From contig JAXCGZ010022668.1 of assembly GCA_037179515.1 (NCBI GenBank), forward strand, positions 65,001-129,000: a stretch of DNA of 64,000 bases, read 5' to 3'. Both the position numbers and the translations under genes were made by a program. Shown here one piece after another: positions 1 through 12,703 of the stretch. The DNA is from Halocaridina rubra (taxonomy: Eukaryota > Arthropoda > Malacostraca > Decapoda > Atyidae). The notes below the pieces were generated by a model. The model ran no database searches. It was not told where the DNA came from and saw only the letters and a program-made list of their open reading frames with translations. The stretch's first letter is position 1. Each line of letters starts with the position of its first letter.

Positions 1-148
1 ATGAAGTAGGAGCACCATATATACATAGGTATTTTACATTTATTTTTACCTTTATTGTATAAACCCTCCCTGCTCTGTTAACAAACCACCCTTTACTTTA
101 TTAATAACAGTGTGCAAGCGTAAATTTATATGAACGTGATAGGTGAAC

Positions 149-1973
149 TTACCGTGACTGACATGATGATAACGTGTACATACTCCAAGGCCAATGACAG
201 CTGTACGTCTGCTTTTTGGGAGAGATTATGGTAATGGGGAGTTGCTGTCGCTGCTTCTTCTTTTGTGCAAAGATGGTCTTGTAAGGAGTCATGGCATCGT
301 CGATAACATTGTAGAAGTGCACCGAACGAACCATATTATCATCATGCTCCTACAACAGTTGCTGGAGTTTTTTTGCCATGTTATACATGGCTGCCAGACG
401 TTCGAGTGTAAGGCCAGGTTCTTCGACTTCTTCGTATGTTTCCTCTGGTTGTTGTTCTTCCTCTTCTTCACTCGCTGATTTTGTCATTTCCTCTAAGTCT
501 TCATCAGTCAAAAGCTGCGAGTGGCAGTCATTCAGTTCACGCACATCTCTGTGAGTCATATCTTTAAAGCCTTCTCCTCCTAGAAATGCAGCCAATTTCA
601 CAGATTTTGCAACTGACGAGTTATGCACTTCGTCAGGAGCGAATCCCTTGTAGTCGTAGATGACTTCCGGCCACAATTTATTCCAGCTGGCATTGATTGT
701 GGCCGGCTTCATCTCTTTGATTGCATTCTGAATATTTTGAAGGCATGTAGCAATCGGGTAGTTACACCAGTACATCTTCAACGCGAATTCTTTATCCGCA
801 TCAATGGAGTCAACCAGATTTACCAGGGTATTTCGTGTGTAGAGGGCCTTGAATGCATGAATAATGCCTTGATCCATAGGCTGAATCAGAGATGTTGTAT
901 TTGGTGGCAGGAACTCTACTTGGACACCGTCATATTCGAGATCAGTTGCGTGGCCAACAGCATTATCCATCTGAAGAAGGACTTTGAATTCAAGGCCCTT
1001 CTCTGCAAGATAAACTTTGACCTGAGGGATAAAGCATTGGTGAAACCAGACTGATATGAAGCTTTTCGTGATCCAGGCCTTAGGGAAATGTATCCAATAC
1101 ACTGGCAGCAGATTCTTGTTTTTATTCTTTAAAGCCCTAAGGTTCTTAGACTTATAGATAAGCACGGGCTTTAACATGCAGCCCGCAGCATTGCCGCACA
1201 TGAAGAGGGTAATGCAGTCTTTTCGCGCTTTAAATCCCGGAGCTTTGGCTCCTTCCTTGAAGAGAAATGTGCGAGATGGCATTCTCTTCCAAAATAACCC
1301 AGTCTTATCCATGTTAAATACTTGCCCAGGAGCATATTCACCTTCAGGGATAATTTTCTTGAAGTCGCTCTTTACATATTCTTCAGCCGCAGCTGTATCT
1401 ACAGAGGCAGCTTCGTCATGCATCAAAATGCTCTTTAGGCCATGGCATTTTTTGAAATTTGGTGAACCATTCCTTGCTTGCAACGAACGATCATTTCCTC
1501 GGTGGAGAATTGTTGGAGGGTCCTGGTTATGGGTCATCGATTTCTTCTTCTTTCTCCTCCTCCTCACGGTTGCCACTGTTGTCGTCGGGTTCGTTTGCAG
1601 CGAATGTCTCGTACAGCTTCTTTGCCTTTGTTTGTATGATATTGGTGCCTAAGCTGATGTTCTTCCTGCAATCAGCAATCCACAGGGTCAAAGCAGATTC
1701 CATCCGCACTATTATCTTATTGTGGGGTGCTACAACCCTCTTCGCCGTTTTATCAAAAGTAATAGTCACTATTTTCCTGATAATTGCCTCGTCCTTTTTG
1801 ATGTATCAAACAATAGAATCGTTGATGCCGAAATGGCGGCCGACATTCCAGAACCTTCTTTCTTCCTTCAGCATATCTATCAGTTTTACCTTTTCTGTTC
1901 TGGTCAACATCTTCCTTTGCCGCTTAGGCTTACTACCAGAAGCCTTAGAAGATGAAGGACAATTGGGAGGCAT
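149..1973 (-). pseudogene. Tigger/pogo (TIGD1-like) DDE transposase, disrupted
   Basis: This is a DDE_1 superfamily transposase, which cuts and joins transposon ends at TA sites in the nucleus. From the ATG at 1971-1973 come a basic N-terminus and a helix-turn-helix region with NVGRHFGIN, then a CENP-B-type domain. The catalytic core keeps all three acidic residues in context: FNMDKTGLFWK, LLQMDNAVGHA and PPNTTSLIQPMDQGII. An acidic tail and a Lys/Gln-rich C-terminus follow. The gene is broken three times: TGA at 1806-1808 (probably a CGA to TGA change), a frameshift near 1527-1540 in the acidic linker, and TAG at 350-352. Beyond the TAG, homologous sequence continues to 149. The intact core indicates moderate age. 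A domesticated TIGD gene is unlikely because of the breaks. Confidence 0.88.
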
Positions 1974-2210
1974 TGCAGAGGTTGAAATACAAAAGTTTCA
2001 GAAAATCACAAGCACAACATATTAAGAAGCACAATGCGAACGGCGCACATATGAGTAGACTGAACGGGTGAGGCGAGACAATGGATGATGCTGGGAGAAT
2101 GAAACGTCACTCAAAAAGCCAATCAGACCCCATGATACAGAACATACAGAAAAACAATTCCATGATTTGTCGTCTCCCACCCATCAGCCAATAGCACCCC
2201 AAGTACACGT

Positions 2211-2808
2211 AGGTGCGACCCTTTTCGTTTTCCAAGACGCCAATACGCTATCGTACAGTATTTCACATGGTGCAATACTGTGAGTTACATGTTTAAATTT
2301 ATGTTTTTTACTATTTGTTAGTTTTATTATTCTTAGGCTAGGAAATACTTTTTTTTATCAATAAATTAATGAAAATACTGGAAATTTTAACATGTACTAT
2401 CTCGTGTAGGTGCGACCCTTTTCGTTTTCCAAAACTCTGATACCGGTATCGTATTTTACATGGTGCAATACTGTGAGTTACATGTTTAAATTTATTTTAC
2501 TATTTTTTACTGTTTTATTATTCTTAGGCTAGGAAATACTTTTTATATCAATAAAATAAAGAAAATACTGGAAATTTTAATACGTACTATCTCATATAGG
2601 TGCGACCCTTTGCATTTTCCGAAACGCCGATACCGGTATCGTATTTACTATAGTGCAGAGTTACATGTTTAAATTTATGTTTTTTACTATTTTTAACTGT
2701 TTTATTATTCTTAGACTGGGAAATACTTTTTTTATAAATAAAATAATGAAAAAACAAAATTTCAATAAAATAATGAAAATACTGGAAATTTTAATATTTC
2801 CACATATC
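2211..2808. repeat. Three tandem repeats of about 190-210 bp, subterminal to Tigger
   Basis: Three direct copies begin at about 2211, 2408 and 2598, each opening with AGGTGCGACCCTTT and ending with CTGGAAATTTTAA. Units 2 and 3 contain the palindrome GATACCGGTATC (2439-2450 and 2629-2640); in unit 3 it extends to CGATACCGGTATCG (2628-2641). Unit 1 has a decayed version. They lie between the transposase start and the terminal repeat, where promoter or transposase-binding repeats would sit. Function is inferred only from position. Confidence 0.85.
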
Positions 2809-2861
2809 GTGAATTCTCGCATATACCCAGAAAAAAAAAAAGCTCCCCAAAAAAAACTGCT

Positions 2862-3061
<200 letters not shown>

Positions 3062-3128
3062 CTACTACTGCTACATACTGAAGCCATATTTCCCCTTAAA
3101 AGGGAGGTGACTGAGTCAGAGTAAAATA
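3062..3128 (-). repeat. Fragment of interspersed repeat G
   Basis: The sequence ACATACTGAAGCC followed by TTCCCCTTAAAAGGGAGGT and CTGAGTCA matches the tail end of the repeat at 4552-4866 (CATAAGCCTCATTCCCCCTT, GGGGGGTAGCCGAGCCA). Like the other copies, it is joined to a simple repeat. Confidence 0.5.
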
Positions 3129-3252
3129 ATTTGTCTATGCAGGAAGATAATACAGACGAGGGGATTCCAAATGCCTTCTCTCCGCCTAATTCAATCTACT
3201 TTTACGACACGTAGGGGAACACGGAGGAAGTATTCTTACCCCTTCCCTCAAT

Positions 3253-3507
<255 letters not shown>

Positions 3508-3830
3508 AACTCAATATCTAGATAATGTTCCAAACATGTCTTCTCTCCCTCTATCTATCTAATCAAGATTTATGTATAAATGAGGTCAATCAAATCACCC
3601 CAATATTACTCTGAACTTTTATGTATTAAAAACACATTAAAACTTTTATTAGGCAAGAGAATTATAATAAATTATTTCCTGTCACTTTGGTCAATGTTAA
3701 TAATCCAAGAGAATATTTTATTAGGAATATGAAAATATAAAATTTTATGGCATTTATTGTCTTTACGTACAATACTATATAAAAATATCTCCCATGTACT
3801 CATCATTTAGAGGACTTGCTAGAGGAGAGA
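3508..3830. other. Unassigned AT-rich DNA
   Basis: AT-rich sequence between microsatellites. I see no coding frame, RNA or recognisable repeat in it. Confidence 0.6.

Positions 3831-4515
<685 letters not shown>

Positions 4516-4551
<36 letters not shown>
4516..4551. repeat. (TAA)n microsatellite
   Basis: About twelve AAT/TAA units, followed by TACATACATACATA, which is the usual tail of interspersed repeat G. Confidence 0.95.
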
Positions 4552-4552
<1 letters not shown>

Positions 4553-4866
4553 ATACATACATAGACATAAGCCTCATTCCCCCTTGTAAGGGGGGTAGCC
4601 GAGCCAAGAAACGTGCATTCCCCACGATCCACATACACACCTCAACCACTCCTCTCAGCTCCTTGGGGATAGAGGGTTGCCACATCTCCCCCTCTTCCAC
4701 CCTGCTTGGGTCACCCACAAGGAAGGTGGGCAAGGGTATTCTACAATGAGACCCGACAGCCGCAGCTGGTTTACCCCATAGCTTCATCAAATGGCAACTC
4801 CCCTCACACCCGTCCACCACAGTTCACTGAGCTAGCAGGTGCGAGCAATCCCTTTGGGCGGCGTCA
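4552..4866 (-). repeat. Interspersed repeat G, longest copy (unclassified, SINE-like)
   Basis: About 315 bp related in reverse complement to 54299-54522 and, in part, to 20331-20417 and 3062-3128. Shared landmarks on the minus strand include AAACCAGCTGCGGCTGTCGG, GACCCAAGCAGGGTG, GTGGCAACCCT, AAGGAGCTGAGAGGAGTGG and GGGGGAATGAGGC, followed by a TATGTATGTATG tail and (TTA)n. Four copies ending in a simple-repeat tail suggest a short retroposon. I could not find clear tRNA boxes, so the class is open. Confidence 0.7.
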
Positions 4867-4868
4867 TA

Positions 4869-4943
<75 letters not shown>
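4867..4943. repeat. (TAA)n microsatellite
   Basis: About 25 TAA units flanking repeat G on one side and the inverted repeat at 4944-5093 on the other. Confidence 0.95.
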
Positions 4944-4944
<1 letters not shown>

Positions 4945-5093
4945 TAGGATCTAGGTTCGAGTTTCTATAGTAGAATATATAAACTTGGAACATTATTATT
5001 ATTATTATTATTGAATAATAATAATAATGATAATAATAATAATAATGTTCCAAGTTTATATATCCAACTATAGAAACTCGAACCTAGATCCTA
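4944..5093. repeat. Near-perfect inverted repeat (fold-back) of a tRNA-box-containing module
   Basis: The left arm starts ATAGGATCTAGGTTCGAG and runs through TATATAAACTTGGAACATT into (ATT)n. The right arm is its reverse complement, ending AACCTAGATCCTAT. The arms are about 65-70 bp each, separated by about 10-15 bp of AAT-type repeat, with only a few mismatches near CTATAGTAGAAT / CTATAGTTGGAT. GGTTCGAGTTTC resembles a Pol III box B, so each arm may be the 3' part of a tRNA-derived SINE. Confidence 0.85.
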
Positions 5094-5701
<608 letters not shown>

Positions 5702-5805
5702 CGATCTTGCTGAACAAAACAGCTGTCTTTGCATTAGAAATGCTCTTATATAATTATCTAGTCATTACTTCTGAATTATCGTTGACATTATTTTGTAGGC
5801 CAGAT

Positions 5806-6162
5806 TTAGTTGGAATTATAACGTTTTCTTACTTCCTTGTTAATTATGAAGTGATTAATTATATGACAGTGGATGGAGATTATACATAACGTTAAATATT
5901 CACAGAAAGTTTCATTCTTATTGGGAATTCTCCAATAGTGTTTTTTCAGGGACTTCATGTCTCTTAACCTTTGAACTAGGTTTTCTACTTTCAGAGTTGG
6001 CAGAGTAAAACTGCCTGGAGCTTCACATTCATGGAAGGACGTTAGAACAATATATAAAAAAAAAACTGCTAATGCAAAAACAAAAGTCATATTCAAAAAG
6101 ACGTATAGAGGTTCAGCACATACGACCCTGGGCTTTTGTGATTTGAATTTTAACATATCCAT
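5806..6162 (-). CDS. Hypothetical type II membrane protein, candidate first exon
   Basis: An open frame of 118 codons from the ATG at 6160-6162. It encodes a short basic N-terminus ([12 protein letters not shown]), one hydrophobic segment at about residues 20-43 ([20 protein letters not shown]), then a soluble stretch with Cys, Pro and basic residues ([20 protein letters not shown]) and a possible N-glycosylation site (NET). This is the layout of a signal-anchored type II protein such as a Golgi enzyme, but I recognise no family. The last residues become AT-rich and isoleucine-rich, as if reading into an intron; a GT within TTTCTGTGAAT is a weak donor candidate. It lies among repeats with no visible second exon, so it may be a chance frame. 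Confidence 0.3.
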   Translation of the reverse strand: MDMLKFKSQKPRVVCAEPLYVFLNMTFVFALAVFFLYIVLTSFHECEAPGSFTLPTLKVENLVQRLRDMKSLKKHYWRIPNKNETFCEYLTLCIISIHCHIINHFIINKEVRKRYNSN

Positions 6163-6504
6163 AATTAGAATTACAGTATATCAATAGAGATAACAAGTCA
6201 TGTTTATTTCTTAATACTTTACACATACTGAGCTGCATATGTTCCTATGATATCCATATAATCCTATGATATTCATCCAGTCCTATGTTTACAACTTTTC
6301 TCATAGCTCACTACAATCATCTCAAGTTAGGTTATAAAAAAAAAATTTGCTCTTAACTTCCCATTGTCAGGTCAGTTTCTTTTGTTTTACTAACGAAAAT
6401 TTTTCATATTTCTTGAAACTGGCCCTAAAGTGATCAGGCAGAACCACACTGCTATCATTCCTCCAGTCACATATGTATTACTCTGACAGGTTGCTCTTGT
6501 CCTT
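6163..6504. other. Unassigned DNA
   Basis: AT-rich sequence upstream (minus strand) of the candidate exon. No promoter or repeat was recognised. Confidence 0.45.
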
Positions 6505-6800
6505 TTACATTAGTTTTTATCCCCTTCAAAATATTTTTGCCTATTTTTGCCATTAATTTCTGCTTCTTAATGAGTTTTATGCACAGGACTTCTAAAAAGC
6601 TAAGAACAAGTGATCTTTCAATCTCTCTGTTTCCTTCTCCTTTTCTTCACGTGAAGATAAGGGTATTTTCTCAATAGTTTTTTCATGCCTTTGTAACCTA
6701 TGCTAATCGGTAAAAATGGCCAATAGTTTAGAGCTGTATATCCTCTCCCTCTCATTTGCTTGCAGTATCTTGGAATCAATCAAGAATCCAGAAACTTTCC
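6505..6800 (-). pseudogene. Ancient CR1-like LINE fragment (RT domain)
   Basis: It aligns by eye with the minus-strand family A reverse transcriptase. GTTTTTATCCCCTTCAAAAT, GCCATTAATTTCTGCTTC and AATGAGTTTTATGCACAGG parallel the A segment GTTTTTATCCATTCC, GCCATTGATTGCAGCTTCC and AATAAGTCTCCCATGTGG. Further on, AGTTTAGAGCTGTATATCC and CATTTGCTTGCAGTATCTTG parallel AGTTCAGAGCCGTATCC and CATTTGCTTGTTTCCAGC. It is strongly diverged and cannot encode protein. It is either a very old A copy or a related family. Confidence 0.6.
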
Positions 6801-6868
6801 AATATAGCGCAAATTACTACACAATAATGCAGCATATCTCTTATAAACATAACATTACATTTCTTCTT

Positions 6869-7505
6869 TACAGGTACTTAAAATATACAAAGGTATTAAC
6901 CGTCCCTGCTTAGGATACTGCTAGCACATATTAATCTCCTTGATAGGGTTGAATCTAAGGCAGTAAGACTCATTAACGATCTTTCTTTTACTTCTAATCT
7001 GCATTCTCTTTCTCTCTGCCGGAACGTACCATCCCTATCTCTTTTTCTATTGCTACTACTTCCATTGCTGCTCTGATAAGGTGGCGAGTTGCATCCCTCC
7101 CCCAATGCTGAGGCCGTGTAACACTCGCCAAGCGTCCTCGTCTCACAAGTAGTGTGTGAAGATCTGTAGCTTGTGGATTGGTCGGTGCAGCGACCGAGTC
7201 TTCCCATCTACCTCCAGACTCTGGAACTCTCTTCCTCCTTCTGTCTTTCCTAATTCTTATTACCAACCTTCCATCAAAAAACGGATCTATCGTCATCTCA
7301 GGACTTAATCCTGCCATATCTCTTGGTCCTCAATACTTCTACTAGTCTTTCAAACAATCCTTTTCCTATTGTGTATCATTACCTCATCTCTGCCTAGTCC
7401 TTAACATTTTTCTTTTACTTTGTCTTATTGTTTTCTTCATGCCCGGACCTTTATTGATGAGGGCAATTTTCATGCCTGTCCCGGTGTAATACTCTAAAAA
7501 TTATA
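6869..7505 (+). pseudogene. Family B LINE, 3' end
   Basis: Related to 16892-17700 and 58120-58497. It begins in the RT C-terminal region (TACTTAAAATATACAAAGG, then CGTCCCTGCTTAGGATACTG), passes through the TCTGGAACTCTCTTCC block and ends with GATGAGGGCAATTTTCATGCC and a short A-rich tail. Several frameshifts are present. In the better copy the same region encodes IYKGLIRPCLEY and RLWNSLP, typical of Jockey/CR1-type LINE C-termini. Confidence 0.75.
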
Positions 7506-7562
7506 GCAAGGCTCTAGATGTGAAGTCATTTAGTTATCAAGTAATATAGCTTTATCCTTTCA

Positions 7563-7755
7563 TGCTGGCTAGTACAGTGGTAACGCGCTGGCTTCGCATT
7601 CACGAGGTCGAAAGATCGGTCCCCGTCCAAGACCGAGAGTTTAAGCTGTTTACTGGCAGGAACTGCTGTGGGTGGACATCACAGTGGGGGGTTGGGGCTT
7701 GTCCTGGCTGACGAATACCCATTGTAAAATGGAAATAAAGTTTATTATTATTATT
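7563..7755 (+). mobile_element. tRNA-derived SINE (copy 1)
   Basis: About 193 bp, almost identical to 12704-12896. The head carries Pol III promoter-like boxes: TGGCTAGTACAGTGG as box A and ATCGGTCCCCGTCC as box B. The body includes TTTACTGGCAGGAACTGCTG and GGGGGTTGGGGCTT. The tail is GGAAATAAAGTTTATTATTA, ending in (ATT)n. The (ATT)n tail suggests it borrows a LINE machinery. Two similar copies in one window indicate a recently active family. Confidence 0.85.
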
Positions 7756-8299
7756 CTCAAGCTTTTTCTCTTCACCTACAAGATTTTTCATTGTTTTTAT
7801 AGTTGTCTTTTCTCCCCATATATCTCAGTTTGTCTTTCCAATTCATTCCTATTATCTCTAAATATACTATTTTCCTTGCAGTGTCCTGCAACTATTCTCT
7901 CATTCTTATTCCACATATTGCATCTGCTCATCAAAATTCTTTACAGACTCTAAAAAGGTATTTAAACCCATTTCTATATTTTCTCATAGCATATTCTCTC
8001 TCCGGCTCTCCCTCTCTAACTCTCCCTTCCTATATGGCCATAAAGTGGGTGGAAGGCCAAGGTGGTGGTGTCAACTAAGACAAATTCACCCAGAGAACAG
8101 AGATGAGAGAAAGAATAATAGACCAGGTATCAATATTCTTACTTTGGGAGCATGATAACAGAAGACTGTTGATGTGAAAGGAAATCAAAACGTGAATGGG
8201 TACTGAAAATAGTGCATTTTGAGAATAATGGTTTACCAAACAAATAGGAAGTTGTCCACTGGAACTGGAAAACGGACATAAAGAACATTTATATGATCT
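7756..8299. other. Unassigned DNA
   Basis: Pyrimidine-rich AT-rich sequence. No gene or repeat family recognised. Confidence 0.5.
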
Positions 8300-8672
8300 A
8301 CAATGATGGAAAATATTGAAACCTACTGAAATGTGGATAAGGAGAAGAATACTGAAAACACCATGAATGGCAAGAAGAATTAATGAGGATGTTTTGAGGC
8401 AGATGGGAGTGGAAAGGCATCTGATGGCAATAGTGAAAGGACAGAAAACTAAACTTCTTGGACATGTGAAGAGGAGGAATGAGATGTAGAGTATGGTATT
8501 GAATTTGATGGTGGAAGGTAGAAGAGCAAGAGGACGACAAAGAGACCAAGATGGCGTGCAAGTGGCGAGAAGATATCTGCAGTCTGCAGAGTTATTACGG
8601 CTAAGAAGATGGCCCTCTATGGTTGACGAAGTCCAAATGGATAGGGCATGTCGATGATGATGAGTGATGTTA
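8300..8672 (+). pseudogene. RTE-like LINE, C-terminal fragment
   Basis: Conceptual translation in shifting frames gives the C-terminal signature of RTE-type ORF2: a KLLGHVKRR block followed by an EGRRARGRQR block, as in the intact RTE here (QWFGHVKRRE, EGRRRRGRPK). It ends near a GATGATGATGAG tail, typical of RTE 3' ends. There are multiple stops. It is more diverged than, and different from, the intact element at 35467-38515. Confidence 0.65.
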
Positions 8673-9711
8673 GATACTGATACATTTCAAAATGAATACA
8701 CATACATTTACTTTAGCTCTCATAAAAAGTAGGATTTCAATAATGATCATTTTTAATGCCCTGCTCACCTAAAAATGCAGACACTGTATTTTTTTTTTAA
8801 TATTATTATTATTATTACTAAGTGAGACACCAGAATGCATATTGTATATTGCCCTGATCAGGTATAAGGAACAAGAACACATTGAAAAGAAGATATAGTA
8901 GATGCTTGAGAACAAGGTAGAATTATAAGAATGATAAACTATGAAGTTTGTCGTACAGTTATCTGAATAAATAAAAAAAAACTTATGAAAAAGCAAGTTT
9001 AAAGATATATTACTATAAAAATCATAAACAACCAACTCTACCAATGAAAGGAGTCTAAATTCACAGCACAATGATGGTAGATCTTCGTTTTTCATAGTTT
9101 TTGCTTTAACTAAGCCGTTACAAACAATAAACTTTCCTCGATTCACACAAAACTGGGCATAGCTGCTGGCTGCTGCTGGAATTTACACACATTACCTCTA
9201 TGTCAGGAGAACATTTTGAAGTAGCCTTGCTAGGAAGCAGACATTATTTGGTAAACTATTACTAAGCACTCATTAGTCTGGAGAAACGGTGTACCCAGCA
9301 GGTTTTATTTAGTATATTAGGAATAAATAGTTCTAGGTTACCTTTATGGCAATATCTACCACGTCTCCATCTGCCTGGTAATTACTGTTTCTGCACTGAG
9401 CTTGTTGCGAGCTGTGGGCTAGTGTTGCTAGAGAGTAAAACTAGTAGCACTGATGGGGGAACTCCTCCCCTGGGGAACTGACCAAGTCCCGTGGTCCCCA
9501 TACATCAGAGCAACCGCCTTACAGTTTCACCTCCTCCTTAAGCATGTAGATCTTTGTTTAGTGCTATAACTTTCGTTTTTTACTTGTCTTTCCTTTAACT
9601 TCCTTATATCTCATATCTTCCCTCTATTGCACTCTTTCTCTTTCTTTCTTTTCTCTTTTTTTATAATTTTGTATACCTACTCCTCGGTATTTTTGGATTT
9701 TACATCCTTAG

Positions 9712-9714
<3 letters not shown>
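8673..9714. other. Unassigned DNA
   Basis: No gene or repeat family recognised. A minus-strand frame at 8769-9146 is AT-biased and unconvincing. Confidence 0.5.
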
Positions 9715-9799
<85 letters not shown>

Positions 9800-9810
9800 A
9801 ATAATAATAA

Positions 9811-9898
<88 letters not shown>

Positions 9899-9929
9899 TG
9901 ACGGATGTATGTAATGGAGTAGAAAAAGC

Positions 9930-10026
<97 letters not shown>

Positions 10027-10057
10027 AGAAGTATGTAATGGAGTAGAAAAAGCCCAA

Positions 10058-10132
<75 letters not shown>

Positions 10133-10136
10133 TATG
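9715..10136. repeat. Compound (TA)n array with a repeated 35-40 bp spacer
   Basis: Three (TA)n blocks (about 9716-9895, 9933-10023 and 10060-10136) are separated by two near-identical spacers: GTATGTAATGGAGTAGAAAA followed by AGCCT or AGCCC (9906-9932 and 10030-10058). The first block contains an (AAT)n interruption near 9797-9813. Confidence 0.9.
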
Positions 10137-10191
10137 AGTGTGTGTGTGTGTGTGTGTGTGATTACCTAATTGTGATTACCTAATTGTGTTT

Positions 10192-10224
10192 ACGGGAAAG
10201 AGCCCAAAGCTCGTATCTTCCCGT
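10192..10224 (-). other. Conserved 3'-terminal RNA hairpin of family A
   Basis: On the element strand, outer arms ACGGGAA and TTCCCGT enclose a GATAC bulge and an inner GAGC/GCTC stem with a TTTGG loop. The same structure occurs in other copies, including 23951-23983, 25340-25372 and 26656-26688. It sits just upstream of the tail units, where some LINEs have an RT-recognition stem-loop. Confidence 0.7.
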
Positions 10225-12703
10225 CTCCAGATCGGTTCCATTTTTAGACTTAGTGATACTTATCATACCTGTCCTTAAAACTATGGATTGAGATAGCATT
10301 AACTACCTCCTCGCTTAGCGAATTCCAATTATCAACTACTCTTACACTGAAAAAGTATTTCCTTACATCCTGCAAACAAGTTTTCTTACGAAGCTTCAAA
10401 CTATGATCTCTAGTTCTAGAGCCAGCCATATCGAAATATCGATCCCTATCCACTCTATCATAACCATGAAGGAATTTAAAGACTGTCACCATATCCCCCC
10501 TTACTCTTCTAGCTTCGAGTGATGGCAAGTCTAATTCCCTCAGCCTCTCATCATAACCGAGATTGCGTATTTCTGGCACCAGTTTCGTGGCATGTCTTTG
10601 AACTTTTTCAAGCTTAGCTATGTGCTTTTTCAAGTGCGGATTCCAAAAGGGGGCTGCATATTCGAGTTTTGGCCTCACATAGGTTACATAAATATTTCTG
10701 AACATTTCCTTGTCCATGTGCCTGAAGGCTACCCTTACATTTGATAAGAATGCATATGCTGCCCTTACTACGCCATTTATATGTATTTCTGGAGACAAAT
10801 CTGCCAGTATGTTTACTCCTAGATCTCTCTCATTTTCTGTCTCTTGAAGTTGTACTCCAGCCACCGAGTAGTCAAGCTTGGGCCTTCTTGCACTTGTACC
10901 CATTCTCATTACCTTACATTTTGAGGTATTGAATTTCATTAGCCACTTTTCTGACCACTCATGCAGATTATTTAGATCCTCCTGAAGTTCTCTACCATTG
11001 TTCTCGTTTTTTACTTTCTTCACAATCTTTGCATTATCTGCAAACATATTCATGAATGAATTTACACACTCTGGTAGGTCATTTACATATACAAGGAACA
11101 AAAGTGGCCCTAAAACTGAACCCTGTGGAACTCCACTACTAACTCTTCTCCATTCAGACACTGAGTGTCTTACTCTAACCCTCTGTTCCCTTCCTTCTAA
11201 GTAAGTTTTTATCCATTCCAAGACATTTCCACCTATTCTAGCCATTGATTGCAGCTTCCTAATAAGTCTCCCATGTGGAACAGTGTCAAACGCTTTCTGG
11301 AAGTCTAGGAATATGCAATCTGCCCAGCCCTCTCTTTCCTGTAAGATTTGGCTTACCTCATCATAAAATTCTAATAAGTTTGTTACTGTTGATCTTCCTT
11401 CTCTGAAGCCATGTTGCCTCACTGACAAAAAGTTGAAGGATTCCAAGTGAAGAGAGATATGTTTCCTTAGTAGTTTCTCCATAAGTTTGCAAACTATGCT
11501 GGTCAAGGAAACTGGTCTATAGTTCAGAGCCGTATCCCTCCTTCCCTTTTTGAAGATAGGTATCACATTTGCTTGTTTCCAGCATCTTGGAATCTCCCCC
11601 GACTCCAGTGACTCCTTAAATATGATACTAAGTGCCACTGATATTGTGTTTGCGCATTTTTTAAGCACATGAGGGGATATGTCATCAGGACCTGTAGCTT
11701 TATGAACATCTAAATCCATCAGCGCTTTGCATACCTCTGTGGCTGTACGGTTGATGTTCTCTAATACCGGCCATTGAGCTTCTATCACTGCAATCTGAGG
11801 GGGTGGGGTATTTTCTACTGTAAATACTGACTGAAACTCCTTGTTCAATTCTTTGCAGATCTCTTCGTCCGTCTCAGTGATGCTTCCATCCGCTCTCTTT
11901 AGCCTTAAAACCTGTTCTTTTACCTTCAGTTTTCCTCTGATAAAGCTGTGGAAAAGCTTGGGATTTTCTTTAGCCTTCCTGGTGATGTCCCTCTCATAAT
12001 CTCTCTCTGCCTCTCTCCTTTTACTTAGGTAGTCATTTCTTGCTCTTTTGTAGGTTTGCCAGGCATTTATGTTTTTTCTCCTCCTATACCTTTTCCAGCA
12101 TTTGTCTCTCCACTCCTTAGCTCTTTTACACCCATTATCGAACCATTTCTCTCTGGCATGAATTACACCTACTTTGGTGACAGGTATGCAGCAATCTACT
12201 ATCTTCCCATATTTCTCACAAAAGATGTCATACATTTCTTGTACAGATTTGTTGTAAAATAAGGTTCTCCAGTCAATAACTGCAAAAAGCTCATTCATTT
12301 TGATGTAATCTCCTTTCGGATAGTTCCTCCTCATGTCCTCAGTGCCTCTACTCTCAGGAAGAATGTCTTCAATGATATACTCCATCAACAACACACAGTG
12401 GTCACTCTTTCCAATTGGTGGTTCATACTCAATATTTTCAATATCCAACACATTATCTGTGAACACTAGATCAAGTAGTGATGGCTCATCCCCACCCCTG
12501 GCTCTTGTTGGTTCCATTACATGTTGGTGTAGGAAATTCCCTTGTACGCAATCTAGGAATCTTGCCCCAAATGAGTCCTCACCACTGTGTGGGTCAAGAT
12601 TTATCCAATCTATCTCTTTATGATTAAAGTCTCCCATAATCAAAATCCTACATTTTTTCTCCCGCGCCATGTTAACAACTGAGTTTATGACTTCAATCGT
12701 ACC

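Noticed and set aside
8769..9146. Minus-strand frame of 125 codons as a gene
   Set aside because: AT-driven composition, no domain, no repeat homology and no splice context; likely chance.
10741..12623. Opposite-strand frames repeated in each family A copy (for example 10998-11204 and 12056-12262)
   Set aside because: They are conserved only because they lie antisense to ORF2; no independent motifs or starts support them.
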